From: Hamiltosporidium tvaerminnensis
Taxonomy: Eukaryota > Microsporidia > Dubosqiidae
Assembly: GCA_022605425.2 (NCBI GenBank)
Contig: CM061247.1
Location: 1,661,501 to 1,725,500, forward strand
Reading direction: 5' to 3'
DNA: 64,000 nt
Below, piece by piece: positions 1-10,920 of this stretch (within the stretch, counting starts at the first letter, position 1; every line of letters starts with the position of its first letter). The notes under the pieces are model-generated. The model saw only the letters and a list, made by a program, of their open reading frames with translations. It did not search any database and was not told the DNA's origin. Both the position numbers and the translations under genes were made by a program.

Positions 1-704
1 GTGAATGAAACGTGGTCGGATGATTATCTGATACAAAAGGAATCAAATAATCATCATACGTGACTGTGTCATCATTTTTGTTCCACATTGTAGACCAAAA
101 ACTCACAATTTCATCACGGCTAACCACATGCTCGGATTCCACACGCTCAGATAACCCACGATAAAATCGACCTCGGAAAAGTTCAAACATACGATTCTCT
201 TTTCGGAATGTGCTTCCTACTTTCATACATCGTAATTTTTTTCTCGTAAACCTTCAAAGACTCATTTTTCTTAACTAAAGCCTCAGAAAGATCAGTTACA
301 CTGCTCAAGTTTAAATTAAACTCTCGCATGATTTTCTTAAGGCTCTTCGTTTCCGAAGTGGAGAGCTTTTCCTGCTTACGAGCCTTCTCGAGAAGATCTT
401 TGGAAAGTACTAACTTAGAAATTTTACTTTCTATGTTTTCCTTCCAAGCGGATCTAGGCTTCTCTTTACGTGTTGCCTCGTCATAGCATATCTGCGCAGC
501 TTGCATGAAATACGCGGCTTCCGTAATTGACTCAGGTACATGAGCTCCGGCATATTCACCGACTTCTCGATTAATGAGATCCAGGAATTTACTATCAAAC
601 AATTCATTTGGATGTTTTCTAGTTCGGACCACCACTTTTCCAATTTCCTTCTCCGAGATTTCTATGATTTTACTCAAAACTTTATCTCTCAGGTTTAAAG
701 GCAA
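1..704 (-). pseudogene. R2-like (RLE-type) LINE polyprotein, pre-RT region, frameshifted and cut by window edge
   Basis: Minus-strand coding remnant. From about 704 down to 183 it encodes a charged, helical segment with ESITEAAYFMQAAQICYDEA and KPRSAWKENIESKI, of the kind found ahead of the reverse-transcriptase domain in microsporidian R2-like LINE polyproteins. That frame stops at 183-185. A second frame, open to the left edge, takes over near position 205-214 and reads FRKENRMFELFRGRFYRG, then a DEIVSFWSTMWNK stretch, which is the expected continuation. One indel therefore separates the two frames. There is no ATG at the 704 end, where the frame opens with TTG after a stop at 714-716, so this looks like a 5'-truncated copy. 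The RT domain itself would lie outside the window. Family assignment rests on the LINE in this window at 22.4-24.4 kb and on general knowledge. Confidence 0.7.
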
Positions 705-1403
705 AATTATAATTTAGTTTAAATTTTTAGTAGTATTTTTATCTTGTTGTTTTTTTAAATTTCCTATCTAATTTTCTCCTGTCTAAAACATATTGAATAT
801 CTACTTTACATTGAAATTTATCATTTAATACTTAATCACAGTTTTGCCATCTAAAATTTAGAGCTCGGTATTCCGTGTCTAATTTTTCTTAACAGCTTAT
901 CATCCCTCTAAATATATTTAAAAGAGCGTGGTTAATGTATTTCTCTCACTCCATTATTTTAAATCAAATGATGCCTTTTTCTAATTCTTATCGCTTTGTT
1001 ATAGGAATATTTTTTTCTTCAATTAGAAGAAATCTTTCCTTTTGTTTTTTAAAAGTATTCAAAGTCTGTGTCTATTTATCGTTTCTGGTATTTAGTGCTT
1101 TTCAAACAATTAAAATAGTTCGTAAAACAATATAGATAGTCCCTATTTTCTGAAAGAACTATTCCTAAATTAAATTGGTATCAAGACTCTACGTTTTGTT
1201 CAAAACTTTATATAACGGTTCTCTGTCAAGAAAATTTAAAGACTTAAAAAATGAATATAATTTGCTCTGTTTTGCTATTTTTTATAATTCAACTTGAAAA
1301 AAATTATATATTTTCTATATTTCAATAAAAAAACATAACAAATTAATGAAAATAGGAAAGAAACAATCAATTTTTAATTTAAATATAAATTAAGGAAATC
1401 ATA
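705..1403. other. Gene-free AT-rich stretch
   Basis: The only open frame is a 66-codon one at 935-1135 on the plus strand, rich in Phe/Ser/Ile. Its composition is that of translated AT-rich spacer, and I see no gene or repeat here. Confidence 0.5.
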
Positions 1404-2912
1404 TCAATTCGTTTTTCTTATTCTAGATTCTTCGCCCTTATCTTCAATGAGATATCCATGTGTTTTAAAATCTTCTCTAAGTTTATCACATAACTCAAAA
1501 TAGTGTTTGTGCTCTTTCTTTTCTTTGCTATATTTTCTCACATTCGCTCTAAAATCACATACAAGCTTCAAAACATCTTGATCTAAAGAATCAAACCCTT
1601 TTTTTTCCTCCACTACACCTAACAAATTCAATATAGAAACTACATATTGTTTAGCAACATAAATAACTCTAATACTTAAATTTTCTATTTTCTGATGAAT
1701 TACAGTTATTAAATTAAGTATAGCAGTTAATACTTTAAAAGTATTAATACTGTCACAGAAAGCCTCATGGATAGAAATTTTAGTATTTTCTAAAATTTCT
1801 AATATCATAGAGTCTTGATCTGTAACATTTTTAAAATTATCTTCAATTTCAGAATTTTTAATAAACGAATCTGAAATAGAAATAAAATTCATGAGTTTGG
1901 CTTCAATTTTTTTAGAATATTCCATTGATTCTAATTTATATGTCATAGGTGCCCACCAATTCGTATTTAAAAATAAAATTCTCAATTGCCTTGGTGTAAA
2001 ATTTTTTAAAGATTCTTCGACCGTAATAAAATTTTTCAAAGATTTTGACATTTTTAAACCGTCAATAGAAAGATGGCCGGAATGTAAAAAATACGGGCAC
2101 CATAAATTTGAATTTAAAAATGCCTGACTTTGAGCTATTTCGTTTTCATGGTGTGGAAATGCCAAATCACATCCACCAGAATGTATATCAAGTCCGTCTT
2201 TAAAAAGATCAGAAGCCATCGCACTACATTCAATGTGCCACCCTGGTCTACCCTCACCCCATGGTGAATTATAAACAGGTTCTCCTTCCTTACTTTTCTT
2301 CCATAAAACGAAATCAATTTTATTTTTCTTTTTATATATATTCTCAAGTTGTTCAGTCTCCTCGTTTATTGCAGATTCATTTACAAAATTTGGATGCTTA
2401 AAATTTTCACGATATTTCACCAAATCAAAATAGACACTTCCTTCACTTTCATATGCAAATCCCTTTTCCATCAATTTTTCAATAAATGTAACAATTTTTT
2501 CAACATAATTTGTTACACGTGTTGTAAATGTTGGTCTTTGTACATTTAGATTATCCATAGCTTCAAAAAATTCAGTTTCATATTTTTTTGTAATAATTTT
2601 ACACGCATCTGAAACTTCCATTTTGGTTTCTTTAGCTTTGTTGATTATTTTATCATCAATATCGGTTATATTCATAACATAGGTAACTTGATATCCAAAA
2701 TAGTTTTCTAAAACACGTCTAACAATATCGAAAGAAACATATGTACGAGCATGTCCAAGATGAGGTGAATCATAAACAGTTGGGCCACATATGTACCAAC
2801 GTATAAGATTACCTCTAGAAGGAGTGAATATGTCTTTATTTTTAGTAAATGCATTTATTAGTTTTAATTTTGTTGTAATTTCTTTTTCTTCCAAATTGTT
2901 TTCCATTGTCAT
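1404..2912 (-). CDS. Cysteinyl-tRNA synthetase
   Basis: Charges tRNA-Cys with cysteine (class I aminoacyl-tRNA synthetase), presumably in the cytosol. The 502-residue product has the full catalytic domain. CGPTVYD (Cys42) is followed by the HIGH-type motif HLGH at 51-54. NITDIDDKI is at 81-90, WHIECS (Cys229) at 225-230 and [19 protein letters not shown] at 244-262. The KMSKS signature is at 287-291. Cys42, Cys229, a His at 254/255 and Glu258 match the family's zinc-site pattern. The C-terminal ~200 residues are helical and lysine-rich and would bind the tRNA. Length is ordinary for a compact eukaryotic/bacterial-type CysRS. There is no targeting peptide, so I read it as cytosolic. The start ATG (2910-2912) is chosen because a CCC run lies 5 nt upstream. 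A second in-frame ATG two codons later is possible. Confidence 0.95.
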   Translation of the reverse strand: MTMENNLEEKEITTKLKLINAFTKNKDIFTPSRGNLIRWYICGPTVYDSPHLGHARTYVSFDIVRRVLENYFGYQVTYVMNITDIDDKIINKAKETKMEVSDACKIITKKYETEFFEAMDNLNVQRPTFTTRVTNYVEKIVTFIEKLMEKGFAYESEGSVYFDLVKYRENFKHPNFVNESAINEETEQLENIYKKKNKIDFVLWKKSKEGEPVYNSPWGEGRPGWHIECSAMASDLFKDGLDIHSGGCDLAFPHHENEIAQSQAFLNSNLWCPYFLHSGHLSIDGLKMSKSLKNFITVEESLKNFTPRQLRILFLNTNWWAPMTYKLESMEYSKKIEAKLMNFISISDSFIKNSEIEDNFKNVTDQDSMILEILENTKISIHEAFCDSINTFKVLTAILNLITVIHQKIENLSIRVIYVAKQYVVSILNLLGVVEEKKGFDSLDQDVLKLVCDFRANVRKYSKEKKEHKHYFELCDKLREDFKTHGYLIEDKGEESRIRKTN

Positions 2913-2916
2913 AGAT

Positions 2917-2919
2917 GGG
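2917..2919 (-). promoter_or_regulatory. CCC start-proximal motif of CysRS
   Basis: The minus strand reads CTGCCCATCT directly before the ATG. Such CCC/GGG-containing motifs just upstream of start codons are a known feature of microsporidian genes. The same pattern precedes three other genes in this window. Confidence 0.5.
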
Positions 2920-5282
2920 CAGAATAAAAAAAATATTTTTTATAATAAAAGCGGAAATTAAAATTTTTAAATACTTCTTTGAGTATTATTTATTAGTCGG
3001 GTTGAGTTTATTAAGATCTTTATTGCTAATTCTGACTTTCTCAAAGGACCGGCTTCAAGTTTAATTTCTTTTATAGAAAATTCGGTTTAAGTTGTATAAT
3101 TCAGAATAATCGGTAAAATTTTTGTATCTTTATTGAATTGAAATATTCTTCAACATTCCTAAAAATTTATAACGGAAGGTTTTGGACGTCTTCCAGCTCT
3201 TTTTCATGACAGATAATGAAGCCGTTTGCCGACTAATATCAGCACTTAGTCATATATTAGCATTTTAATTTATCAAATGAACTTTTCGTAATTTTTTTAA
3301 GTAAAATCAATTGTAAATGTGTCAGTATTTTTAAATCATCAAAGGTTATTAAGATACAACTTATAATATTTAGTTACAATACCAACCCAGGTTATTAAAT
3401 ATGGAATTTACACAATACTTTAGTTATAAATTAATTTCAATTTATTGATCGAAATGTAGCAATTCTTTGAATTTTCCAATTCTGAAATTTACAGCGAATC
3501 TTATGAAATAATTCCTACTTCAAAGACAGTGATCCTATTTATTATTTGTCGAAATAAACAAATTGGAGCTATTATTTAGAACTTTGACGAATATTATTAT
3601 CCCGGTGTCTATTCATATTTCCGTATACTTGTTTTCGAGGGTTTCTTGAACTGAGAATCTCTATTTTTTTAAGAACATAAACTCATATTTTTAGGAACAA
3701 AAAAGATGTAGAGATTTCACCATTATATTATGGCATCCGGTATAGTCACAACCAAGTGTTTTAATCACCTGATTTTGAAATTTTCCACCAACTTTTTATC
3801 GGTTTATTAAATATTAAACATTCCTTATCTACCTTAAAATACATTTCTATCCTGGATATAGCAGAACATTGCTTCAAAATATGCTTTGTTTCACATATTA
3901 ATGTCTTTTCTAGAAAAAAAATATCTAAATGAACAAAAAAGTTTTTTTAATAAACGTTACGAGTATTTATTTCTTTTATCGTTTTGGGAAGGTATAAATT
4001 AAAAAAAATTTAAGATTAAGTTATAAATCATGATTATTTGCAGGTTTTAGGAAAACAAACCTAACAGCATATATCTTTAAGAGATGGATTTTTATTATGC
4101 AAAATTTCAGTGAATTGTGAAATCAGAGCTAGAAAATCCCAAAACTTAGGAACTTATTGTGCCATAGTATATAAATAGTGAAAATTTGAAAGATTGTACA
4201 ATTGAGTTAGAAAACCCAAAAGTTTACTATAAGCAAGCAATGATTTTATTCTGCATTCTATGATAGTAAGGCTTTCATTCTTTAAAATATAGAGTATCAC
4301 CTAACTTGAAACAAGAAATAAAATACAAGATCTCCCAAATATTTCGTCTAACACTTATGAAAATTTTATAGCTGTTCCAAAAAAAAGATGCAAAGAGATT
4401 TCTTAAACCCGAATCCAAACAGATTTTTCTGGATTAATCAAGAAATTCAAAAAAAACCAAATCTGTTTTTATAATAACAGGTGCAACTTATTTGTAGAAA
4501 GAAATCGCAAAAATGTTTTTTTATGAAAGTGTATGATAGATTACGGATTAATTCCCCAAAAATAAAATATAAGAGAAAACTGAACAAATAATATTCGCAG
4601 TAAATTCTTAAAATAACAAAGCATTTTCTTTATTACTTCAAATAATAAGATCTTAATCTAAAAAAAATGCCTATTTCTTTTTAATTCTCATATTATTCTT
4701 CGACTTTTCTTTCACAGTTCATTTTCTTATATCGAAGCGAAATCACAAAAATATGAAAGATCAAAACAACTAATAAAAGGCGTAAGATTAGATTAAAATA
4801 TAGAAAGAAGTTTGCAAATACGAAGTATAGTTAATATAGCTTTTGTGTAGAAAATATTTTCTGAAAGAATAAACAAATAGAATTCATCAAACGAGTTTGA
4901 CATAAATTATTTTTTTGCAATAAATTTTAAATCAATGTCAAAAATTTCAAAAATATTCTATTTCAGTAATTTTTGACATTGATTTGATCTTTTTAAGATA
5001 AATTAAATTTAATTAAATTAACAAAATTTGATTAAAAAACAAAAGTATAGAATTAATGCGTAGAAATACTGTAATTTAATAACACAAGCAGGATTGATAA
5101 CATATATAGAAAAATGGATTCAATAATGCAAATTTAAATATCAGATGTAGTTTTTAAAATCTTTGATATTTTCAAATAAATAAAACTTGAAATATTGTTT
5201 TTCAATAATATTTCTAAAATAAAAAAATCTATTTTTTTGGGCAAATTAAAAAAAAAGATTTAAATACGAAAATTTTTTAAAT
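2920..5282. other. Long gene-free spacer
   Basis: About 2.4 kb of AT-rich sequence between divergently oriented genes (CysRS minus, secreted orphan plus). No reading frame of note. It contains a perfect 18-bp inverted repeat (4929-4985), listed separately. Confidence 0.5.
4929..4985. repeat. Perfect 18-bp inverted repeat
   Basis: AAATCAATGTCAAAAATT at 4929-4946 is exactly complementary to AATTTTTGACATTGATTT at 4968-4985, with a 21-nt spacer. It could form a hairpin or cruciform about 300 bp upstream of the secreted orphan gene. No function is assigned. Confidence 0.8.
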
Positions 5283-5286
5283 CCCC
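5283..5286 (+). promoter_or_regulatory. CCCC start-proximal motif
   Basis: AAATCCCCT immediately precedes the ATG at 5288. This is the clearest instance in the window of the microsporidian-type C-run before a start codon, and it fixes the start of the following gene. Confidence 0.55.
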
Positions 5287-5287
5287 T

Positions 5288-6982
5288 ATGTTTTTATCAA
5301 ATTTAAATCTCATTTTGTTCACTTTTATAGTTTATAATCGTTATAATTGTACGACAAGTAATATTCAACAATCAGAAGATACACGGGAAGATCTTAAACA
5401 ATATTTTAAAGATTTTATAGAGAAAAATGATCATTCTGTGAAAATAAACGAAGAATATACAAATAATAATTTTATAATCAAAGGTTCTATTTTCGGTAGA
5501 CATCTTGATATAAAGAATTGGCTTGAGCACGAAATAAAATCAGATTCGTATTATTATATGATTTGTCTTGAGGCAACAGACAAATTAAAAGCTGAAAACA
5601 CAACTTTGGCGGTATTAAAGTGTTTAAAATTCACATGCGAACGTTTTAAAATCATTGAAAATAGAAAAGATTTTTTTATAAACACTGACTATAATGTCAA
5701 TGGTTTAAAAGATTTTTCAGCCTTGGGATTGTCTGATAAAAAAAGTAAAATTTATGAAATGCTGGATATTTACATTCTTAAAAGTAATTCTAAAGAAGTT
5801 TTGAGGAATAAATCAACTATGATGCTAGAGAGATTAAACAAACGTAACGCATTGCAAAACTGGAGACTTATTTTTGTATCAGATCATATTCTAGAGGCGA
5901 ATACACTTTTATCGCTCAATCAAAAAATTGAAAATTTTATTTCAACGAACAGCTACCCTTTCAAAAAACAATTTCTTTCATTTGTCACAAAAAAAAATAA
6001 GTCAGTCAATATGGAAGAAACCGATTACCCCCGATCGTTATCACCTTTACCTTCTGTAATACCAAAATATTTTATATCCAATGAAAAGTTTGATAAACAA
6101 AATCAAAAACTGAAAATTCGATTTGAAAAAAAAGATTGTTCAGAATTTAAAGATTTTCAGAAAAATAAGCTGTCACAGTATGTTGTATATCAATTGATTA
6201 TATCAGATATGGTTTTCGATAAATCAATCGAATTTCTTCTTTTGTTTAAAAATGAAAAAATTGAATATATTACTTCACCAAAATGTAATTGGATAAATAT
6301 GCATGATACTTACTATTATAAAACAAACGATTTTATTATGAAAACTTTTAGGCACAATATTGAATCTGTGATTGGTAACAATTTGATTGATATATTTGGA
6401 AAATGCATAAATATTTTAAAATTTTGTGAGGCAAAAATTATGTTTGCAGAACATGAAACCGTTTTTAAGGAAATAAGAATGTTATCAGCTTATAATAATG
6501 AAGAAGTTAGCAATAAATTTAAGAACTTCTTTGAGAATGTTAAAAAACATTTTGAGAAAGAAGAATTGGAAATGGAAATATGTTATAAGCAATTTTGTGA
6601 GGATACAACAAAGAAACTTGAAGCAATTCCATTTAAAGATTTTTATGGTTTGAATAATTCTTCATGGGATATTTGTGGCAACTCTAACTATGAATATTCG
6701 AAAGATTTTGATTGTGAGTTTGCAGAACTCATAACCAATATTGGTCAAGATATAGTTAAAATTATAAACGAGAACGTGTTTTATAATTGTATTTCGAGTC
6801 AGAGTAACTGTGGAATGCTATTAAGATTTTCAAAAAAAGATGAATTTGCTTTCGAATTAGAATTTATTTTTTCATTTAAAGATAAAATTTTAAATATGAC
6901 AATATTTTCGAAAGAATATGATTTTAATGGAAACGCTGATATTATTGTGGGAATTTTTAATACAAATTTGCCCGCTATCTAA
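5288..6982 (+). CDS. Secreted orphan protein
   Basis: I do not recognise a family. The 564-residue product begins with a hydrophobic segment (about residues 2-20, LNLILFTFIVYN core) that reads as a signal peptide, with likely cleavage near NRYNCTTS. After that it is hydrophilic and rich in Lys, Asn, Phe and Glu, with scattered cysteines and no further membrane segment. I see no enzyme motif, zinc finger or low-complexity repeat. The mid region (about 245-290) has a proline-containing linker, SPLPSVIPKYF. A lysine/glutamate-rich helical patch lies around 415-450. The expected role is an exported or endomembrane protein, as is common among lineage-specific microsporidian genes. The start is well supported by CCCC directly upstream. 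The coding frame is uninterrupted and ends at TAA 6980-6982. It could belong to a paralogous family that I cannot see in this window. Confidence 0.75.
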   Translation: MFLSNLNLILFTFIVYNRYNCTTSNIQQSEDTREDLKQYFKDFIEKNDHSVKINEEYTNNNFIIKGSIFGRHLDIKNWLEHEIKSDSYYYMICLEATDKLKAENTTLAVLKCLKFTCERFKIIENRKDFFINTDYNVNGLKDFSALGLSDKKSKIYEMLDIYILKSNSKEVLRNKSTMMLERLNKRNALQNWRLIFVSDHILEANTLLSLNQKIENFISTNSYPFKKQFLSFVTKKNKSVNMEETDYPRSLSPLPSVIPKYFISNEKFDKQNQKLKIRFEKKDCSEFKDFQKNKLSQYVVYQLIISDMVFDKSIEFLLLFKNEKIEYITSPKCNWINMHDTYYYKTNDFIMKTFRHNIESVIGNNLIDIFGKCINILKFCEAKIMFAEHETVFKEIRMLSAYNNEEVSNKFKNFFENVKKHFEKEELEMEICYKQFCEDTTKKLEAIPFKDFYGLNNSSWDICGNSNYEYSKDFDCEFAELITNIGQDIVKIINENVFYNCISSQSNCGMLLRFSKKDEFAFELEFIFSFKDKILNMTIFSKEYDFNGNADIIVGIFNTNLPAI

Positions 6983-7063
6983 ATATTTTTAGGATATATT
7001 AAGTTCTTGCAGGATAATTTAATTTTTAAGAAATTCATAATTCAAGTTCGATCCCTATTACAG

Positions 7064-7087
7064 ATTAGACTATGGTGATAGTCTAAT
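7064..7087. repeat. Perfect 10-bp hairpin downstream of the secreted orphan gene
   Basis: ATTAGACTAT, loop GGTG, then ATAGTCTAAT, 82 nt past the stop codon. It might influence transcript 3'-end structure, but no U-tract follows directly, so I do not call it a terminator. Confidence 0.6.
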
Positions 7088-9386
7088 TGTATTTATTTTT
7101 TAGGTTTTTAATGCCTCGAAAAATTTTTACTTTTAAGGAAATCTTGATATGTTATTCTTAAATAAATTATAGTTATTTTGCTAATTTCGTTTAAAATCTT
7201 TTCTAAAAATTCAAAATTTTGTTTTTTTTAACAATATTTTATTTTGAGTAATATCCCTAGAAAATTTTAATTAATTAATTTGGATCTAAAAAAACATTTT
7301 CTTCTACTTTTTTAACAGCTGTAACTTCATCTTCTATATCCGAATATTTGTTTATAATATCTTCTTTTCTTCAAATATAGTTCCATGATCTAAAATAAGA
7401 GGTTTGTTATCACTTATTTATAAGTAAGTATTCAAAAACTTGTTTTACATATTTATTTTTGACGAAGGTATTACGGTCACATGTATTTCGCCTCTCTGAT
7501 AATTTTTTTCGTCTATCTTCTGCATTCGCTCTTGGCTCAAAACCTCTTCTTCTCCAAAATAATTTTTTTAGAAAGTCTTTTTAGACTCAAAACTAGATGT
7601 ATTCCTGTACATCTATGTGTTTTTGCAGTTTATAAAGAAAAAAATTATGTACGTCTTTTGTACTCTCAATGTATTTAAATGAGGAATTTTCCCACTACTA
7701 AAATACTACTTAAACCCTGCTTCATTGGCTATTAGGAAAAATTTCTTCGTAATTTAGTCTCAATTATTCATAGTAAATCCCGGGATGTAATTCCCATTTC
7801 CGTTAATTAACCTTATTTTTATATTAATCTGAAATAAATATATCGGGTCTATTTTTAAGAATTTTATCTTTTTTTAATTCCGAGGCCTGTCCTAATTTTA
7901 ACATACTTGTCGTTTTTAAAGATTTCTTGAACTTTTTGATACCTAATTAATTTCTGAAGCTTAAATTTAAACAATTTCAATCGAACTATATATACAACTG
8001 ACTCTTTATTACACCGTCTGATCTCGTCAAATCTAAGCAAAATTAATATATATTTTCAAAATATTTTACCAAGTTTCCACGATATTGATATCTTTCTTCC
8101 ATAACCAAAAATATATTTCAAACAATATATATAGCAGAACATTATTTCATCACTTTTCTCGAAGTTTCTTTCTAAAGTCAATCATACTATTATTTGTATT
8201 AACCAGATCCTTATTTCTTGAATTTGAAAACTTAAAATTAATTTTGTATGCCCATTCGTATAAAAATTTGTTTTTTACGCCTTTCCAATGTTTTTATTTT
8301 CGCCTGATTTGTGTTTTATAATAAACTAACCTAAATCTCGTAGAAACCAACTTTCTTTTACATTCATAAGAAAAGATGACGCAAATTATCTTAACTTTCA
8401 TTGTATGAGCTATGGAATTGATGTTTCAATAAAAACTTCTTATTCTCACTTGGTCTCTTTCTCTGACTTTTTTTAGACTTTCATTTGGAAATTATTACCA
8501 GCTTTGAGCAATTATCAATAAAAATTTAGGGCTTTGTAACCTACAAGTTTTTATTATTCTTTTATATTTAATTTCAATTTTTAGCAACTTCATCTCAGCG
8601 TTTTATGTTACGCCCTTCATTTTCACCTAGTTTCATTTAATTCTGTGCTTTTTTCGCTAAAATTTATTTTTGTTAAGTGTTTTATTTGTCAGAAAAAACT
8701 TTCTTTTTGACAATATATTGTAACAGTTATTCATTGTATAAATTCTAACTTATTTTTATGAAAATTTTTCAATTTAATCGAGTATAAACTTCCACGAAGC
8801 TTTTCAAGCAAAATTTATTGTGAATTCTTTATTGAGAATATGAAAAAACTCACACAAGAAAACCAAAAATCCAATCGATCTTATCATACAATTTTTTACG
8901 TAAATGTAAATTCTTAGTAAAGAAATCTTAACGAAGTGATTAATTTTTTTAAACCCGAAAACGTTAGAAAACTTAAAAATCAAAATTTATTTTATTTTTC
9001 TTTATAAAATAATACAATTTTAGAAGAAAACTTACGAATTTTAATTCGAATACTTTTTTGAATTGATAGAATCTTTTTAATTGTTTCATGTTCACTTCTA
9101 CTCACGATTATTGGTTGGGTAAGATTGCTGAACAATTAGAAAGGGTCATATCCTAATTAGAGTACTCTTGTAGGTGTTTTATAGTCTTTTATCCAATTAA
9201 ACACTTCAAAGTGAGTCTTCGACGTCGGGGTATTAGTGAACTATAATAATGATTAAAAATGGGTAAATATATAAATGAAAACGATAGATTCCTTAAACTG
9301 TTAATTTTGTCACATTATAAATAATTTGTTCAAAACTATTTTTTAATTTTTCTTATCAAAATATACTATTACAAATGCATAAAAAC
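7088..9386. other. Long gene-free spacer
   Basis: AT-rich, with only spurious short frames (7481-7678 and 8085-8321 plus, both Phe/Leu/Ser-rich translations of T-rich sequence). A short element resembling family C lies near 9108-9235. Confidence 0.45.
9108..9235 (+). repeat. Family C repeat fragment, copy 1
   Basis: The stretch with GGTAAGATTGCTGAACAATT, then CATATCCTAATTAGAG and GTAGGTGTTTTATAGTC, recurs with substitutions at 41898-42060. There it has GTAAGATTACCGAACAATAT, then ATTCCAATTAGAAGAC and AGAGGTGTCTACAATC. It is non-coding, moderately diverged and of unknown type. Confidence 0.45.
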
Positions 9387-10113
9387 TTTGTTTAAAAGTA
9401 TCAGTTATTTTATAAATAGTGGCAAGTGTTATATTTGTTTTCATGACATTAATGCAGTTCTAGGGTTAACATAAATGACTGCTACCCCAACAGTCCATCA
9501 CTAACCCTTGCGATACTTACATCACAAAGCCTTTCATCTACCAGGTGTGTGGAACCTAATTAATAGGCGAGGCAGTTGCCCGGAGTTCGTTAATGTCCGT
9601 TGCATGGGGTGTAATCGAAGGCCAAAGCCCCCTCCCTCCGGGCTCGCCCAAGACTATGCAGCATTCCAAGTTACTCTATACATTCTGAACCCAATAAACT
9701 TCTAGCTAAGATATATTAGAGATTTGCATGGGATCCACCAAGACATTGCAATGTCGTACCAACAGGCAGGACCTGCTACTTAATCTTCCCAGCTGCAAAT
9801 GAATTTATATTTATATACCCAGGCGTTAAGTCTTCTAACAAGAGTGAGCAAGGCTAAGTTCTCATTTTTTACATGACAATTACCTACGAGTTCGGATGCG
9901 ATCTGCGATATAGTTACATAAAAAACTACAAATAAATTTGTAGAAAAAGTTTCTCCATTTCTTAGGCCTCTCCTCCTCATAACAACCCCCATGGAACAAC
10001 CGAAGATGTAGTGTAGTTTTATTCCCATCAAAAATCTACAAATGATCCTCATACCAGTTTCACACACTCATTCTCATGCAGAAATTTTTCTAGTAGTTAT
10101 TCTCTTTCCACAT
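9387..10113 (+). repeat. Family A dispersed repeat, copy 1 (plus)
   Basis: About 727 bp. It starts near TTTAAAAGTATC and carries the shared landmarks GTGGCAAGTGTTATATTTG, CCTAATTAATAGGCGAGG, GACTATGCAGCATT, CCAACAGGCAGGACCTGC, GAGTGAGCAAGGCTA and CCGAAGATGTAGTG. It ends in TTTCACACACTCATTC and a CTTTCCA tail. Clearly more GC-rich than the surroundings. The small open frames inside (9508-9705 plus, 9780-10067 minus) are not kept in other copies, so it is non-coding. The element type is unknown. Confidence 0.9.
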
Positions 10114-10920
10114 AGAATGCATAAAACAAAGAATATTTTTTAATATACTTCTGATTAAATTAGAGGTTTCCTATAATAATACGTAAAAATATTTGTTTAA
10201 AAGACACAAGCTGTTGTATTTTTTGAACATCTAATAATATTTCTGTTTTAAAACCAAGATTTATTTTATATTCCTTTAAATTTTAATTAAAATGACAGAT
10301 TATTTCTTTTTTGGAATTTGACATGTCAAAATTCATTCTAAAAATAAAATATTTGACAGAAAAAATAGCAAAATTAATAAGGAAAGGAAGGAAGAGGCTG
10401 GAATATTTTTTTCTGTATTAACCTTATCATACTAATATTTATCAGACTAGTACAATTAAAATACTTCAATTCCAAACAAGGAATTAGCCTTTTATTAATT
10501 CTAAAAAATTTCGACTTAGAACTACTTTTTGAATAACAAACTGAGTTAATTTCATACAATTATTTATATGAAAACAAAATTATAAGAGCAGGATTCTAAA
10601 TGTTGTACTCTTTTTTTATTTAAGAAACCAAATCAGTTAAATATTCTTAAAATTTAGTATTTAATTTGATTTTGGTCTATTTATGCAAATTTAAACACTG
10701 GAATTTCAAAAATAATAATGTGTTTTGTTCATATGATAATACAGCCTGACAAACATCAAACTCGAATTATACAACAGTATCTCTATTTACCTGTGAATTG
10801 AAACCGAAAATACCAAAAAAGTTTATTTTTCAATAGACACAATGTAATGTTAAATTAATAACAAATTTCAAATCAACTATTGAATGTTTAAATATTTCGA
10901 ATATTTTACATTAAAATAGT
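10114..10920. other. Spacer between inverted family A copies
   Basis: AT-rich with no gene. It contains the near-palindrome TTTGACATGTCAAAA around 10318-10334. It separates a plus copy from a minus copy of family A. Confidence 0.45.

Noticed and set aside
1891-2549. Frames of 66-78 codons overlapping CysRS
   Set aside because: Shadows of the synthetase frame.
7040-7065. AGTTCGATCCC near 7045 as a tRNA B-box
   Set aside because: No acceptor or anticodon stem can be built around it.
9540-9620. Family A as a tRNA-derived SINE because of GGAGTTCGTTAATGTCC
   Set aside because: No A-box at the right spacing and no cloverleaf. The motif is internal, not at the 5' end of the repeat.
9508-10067. 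Two small open frames inside family A (plus 9508-9705, minus 9780-10067)
   Set aside because: Not open in the other family A copies. The similarity between copies is nucleotide-level with indels of all sizes, so the repeat is non-coding.
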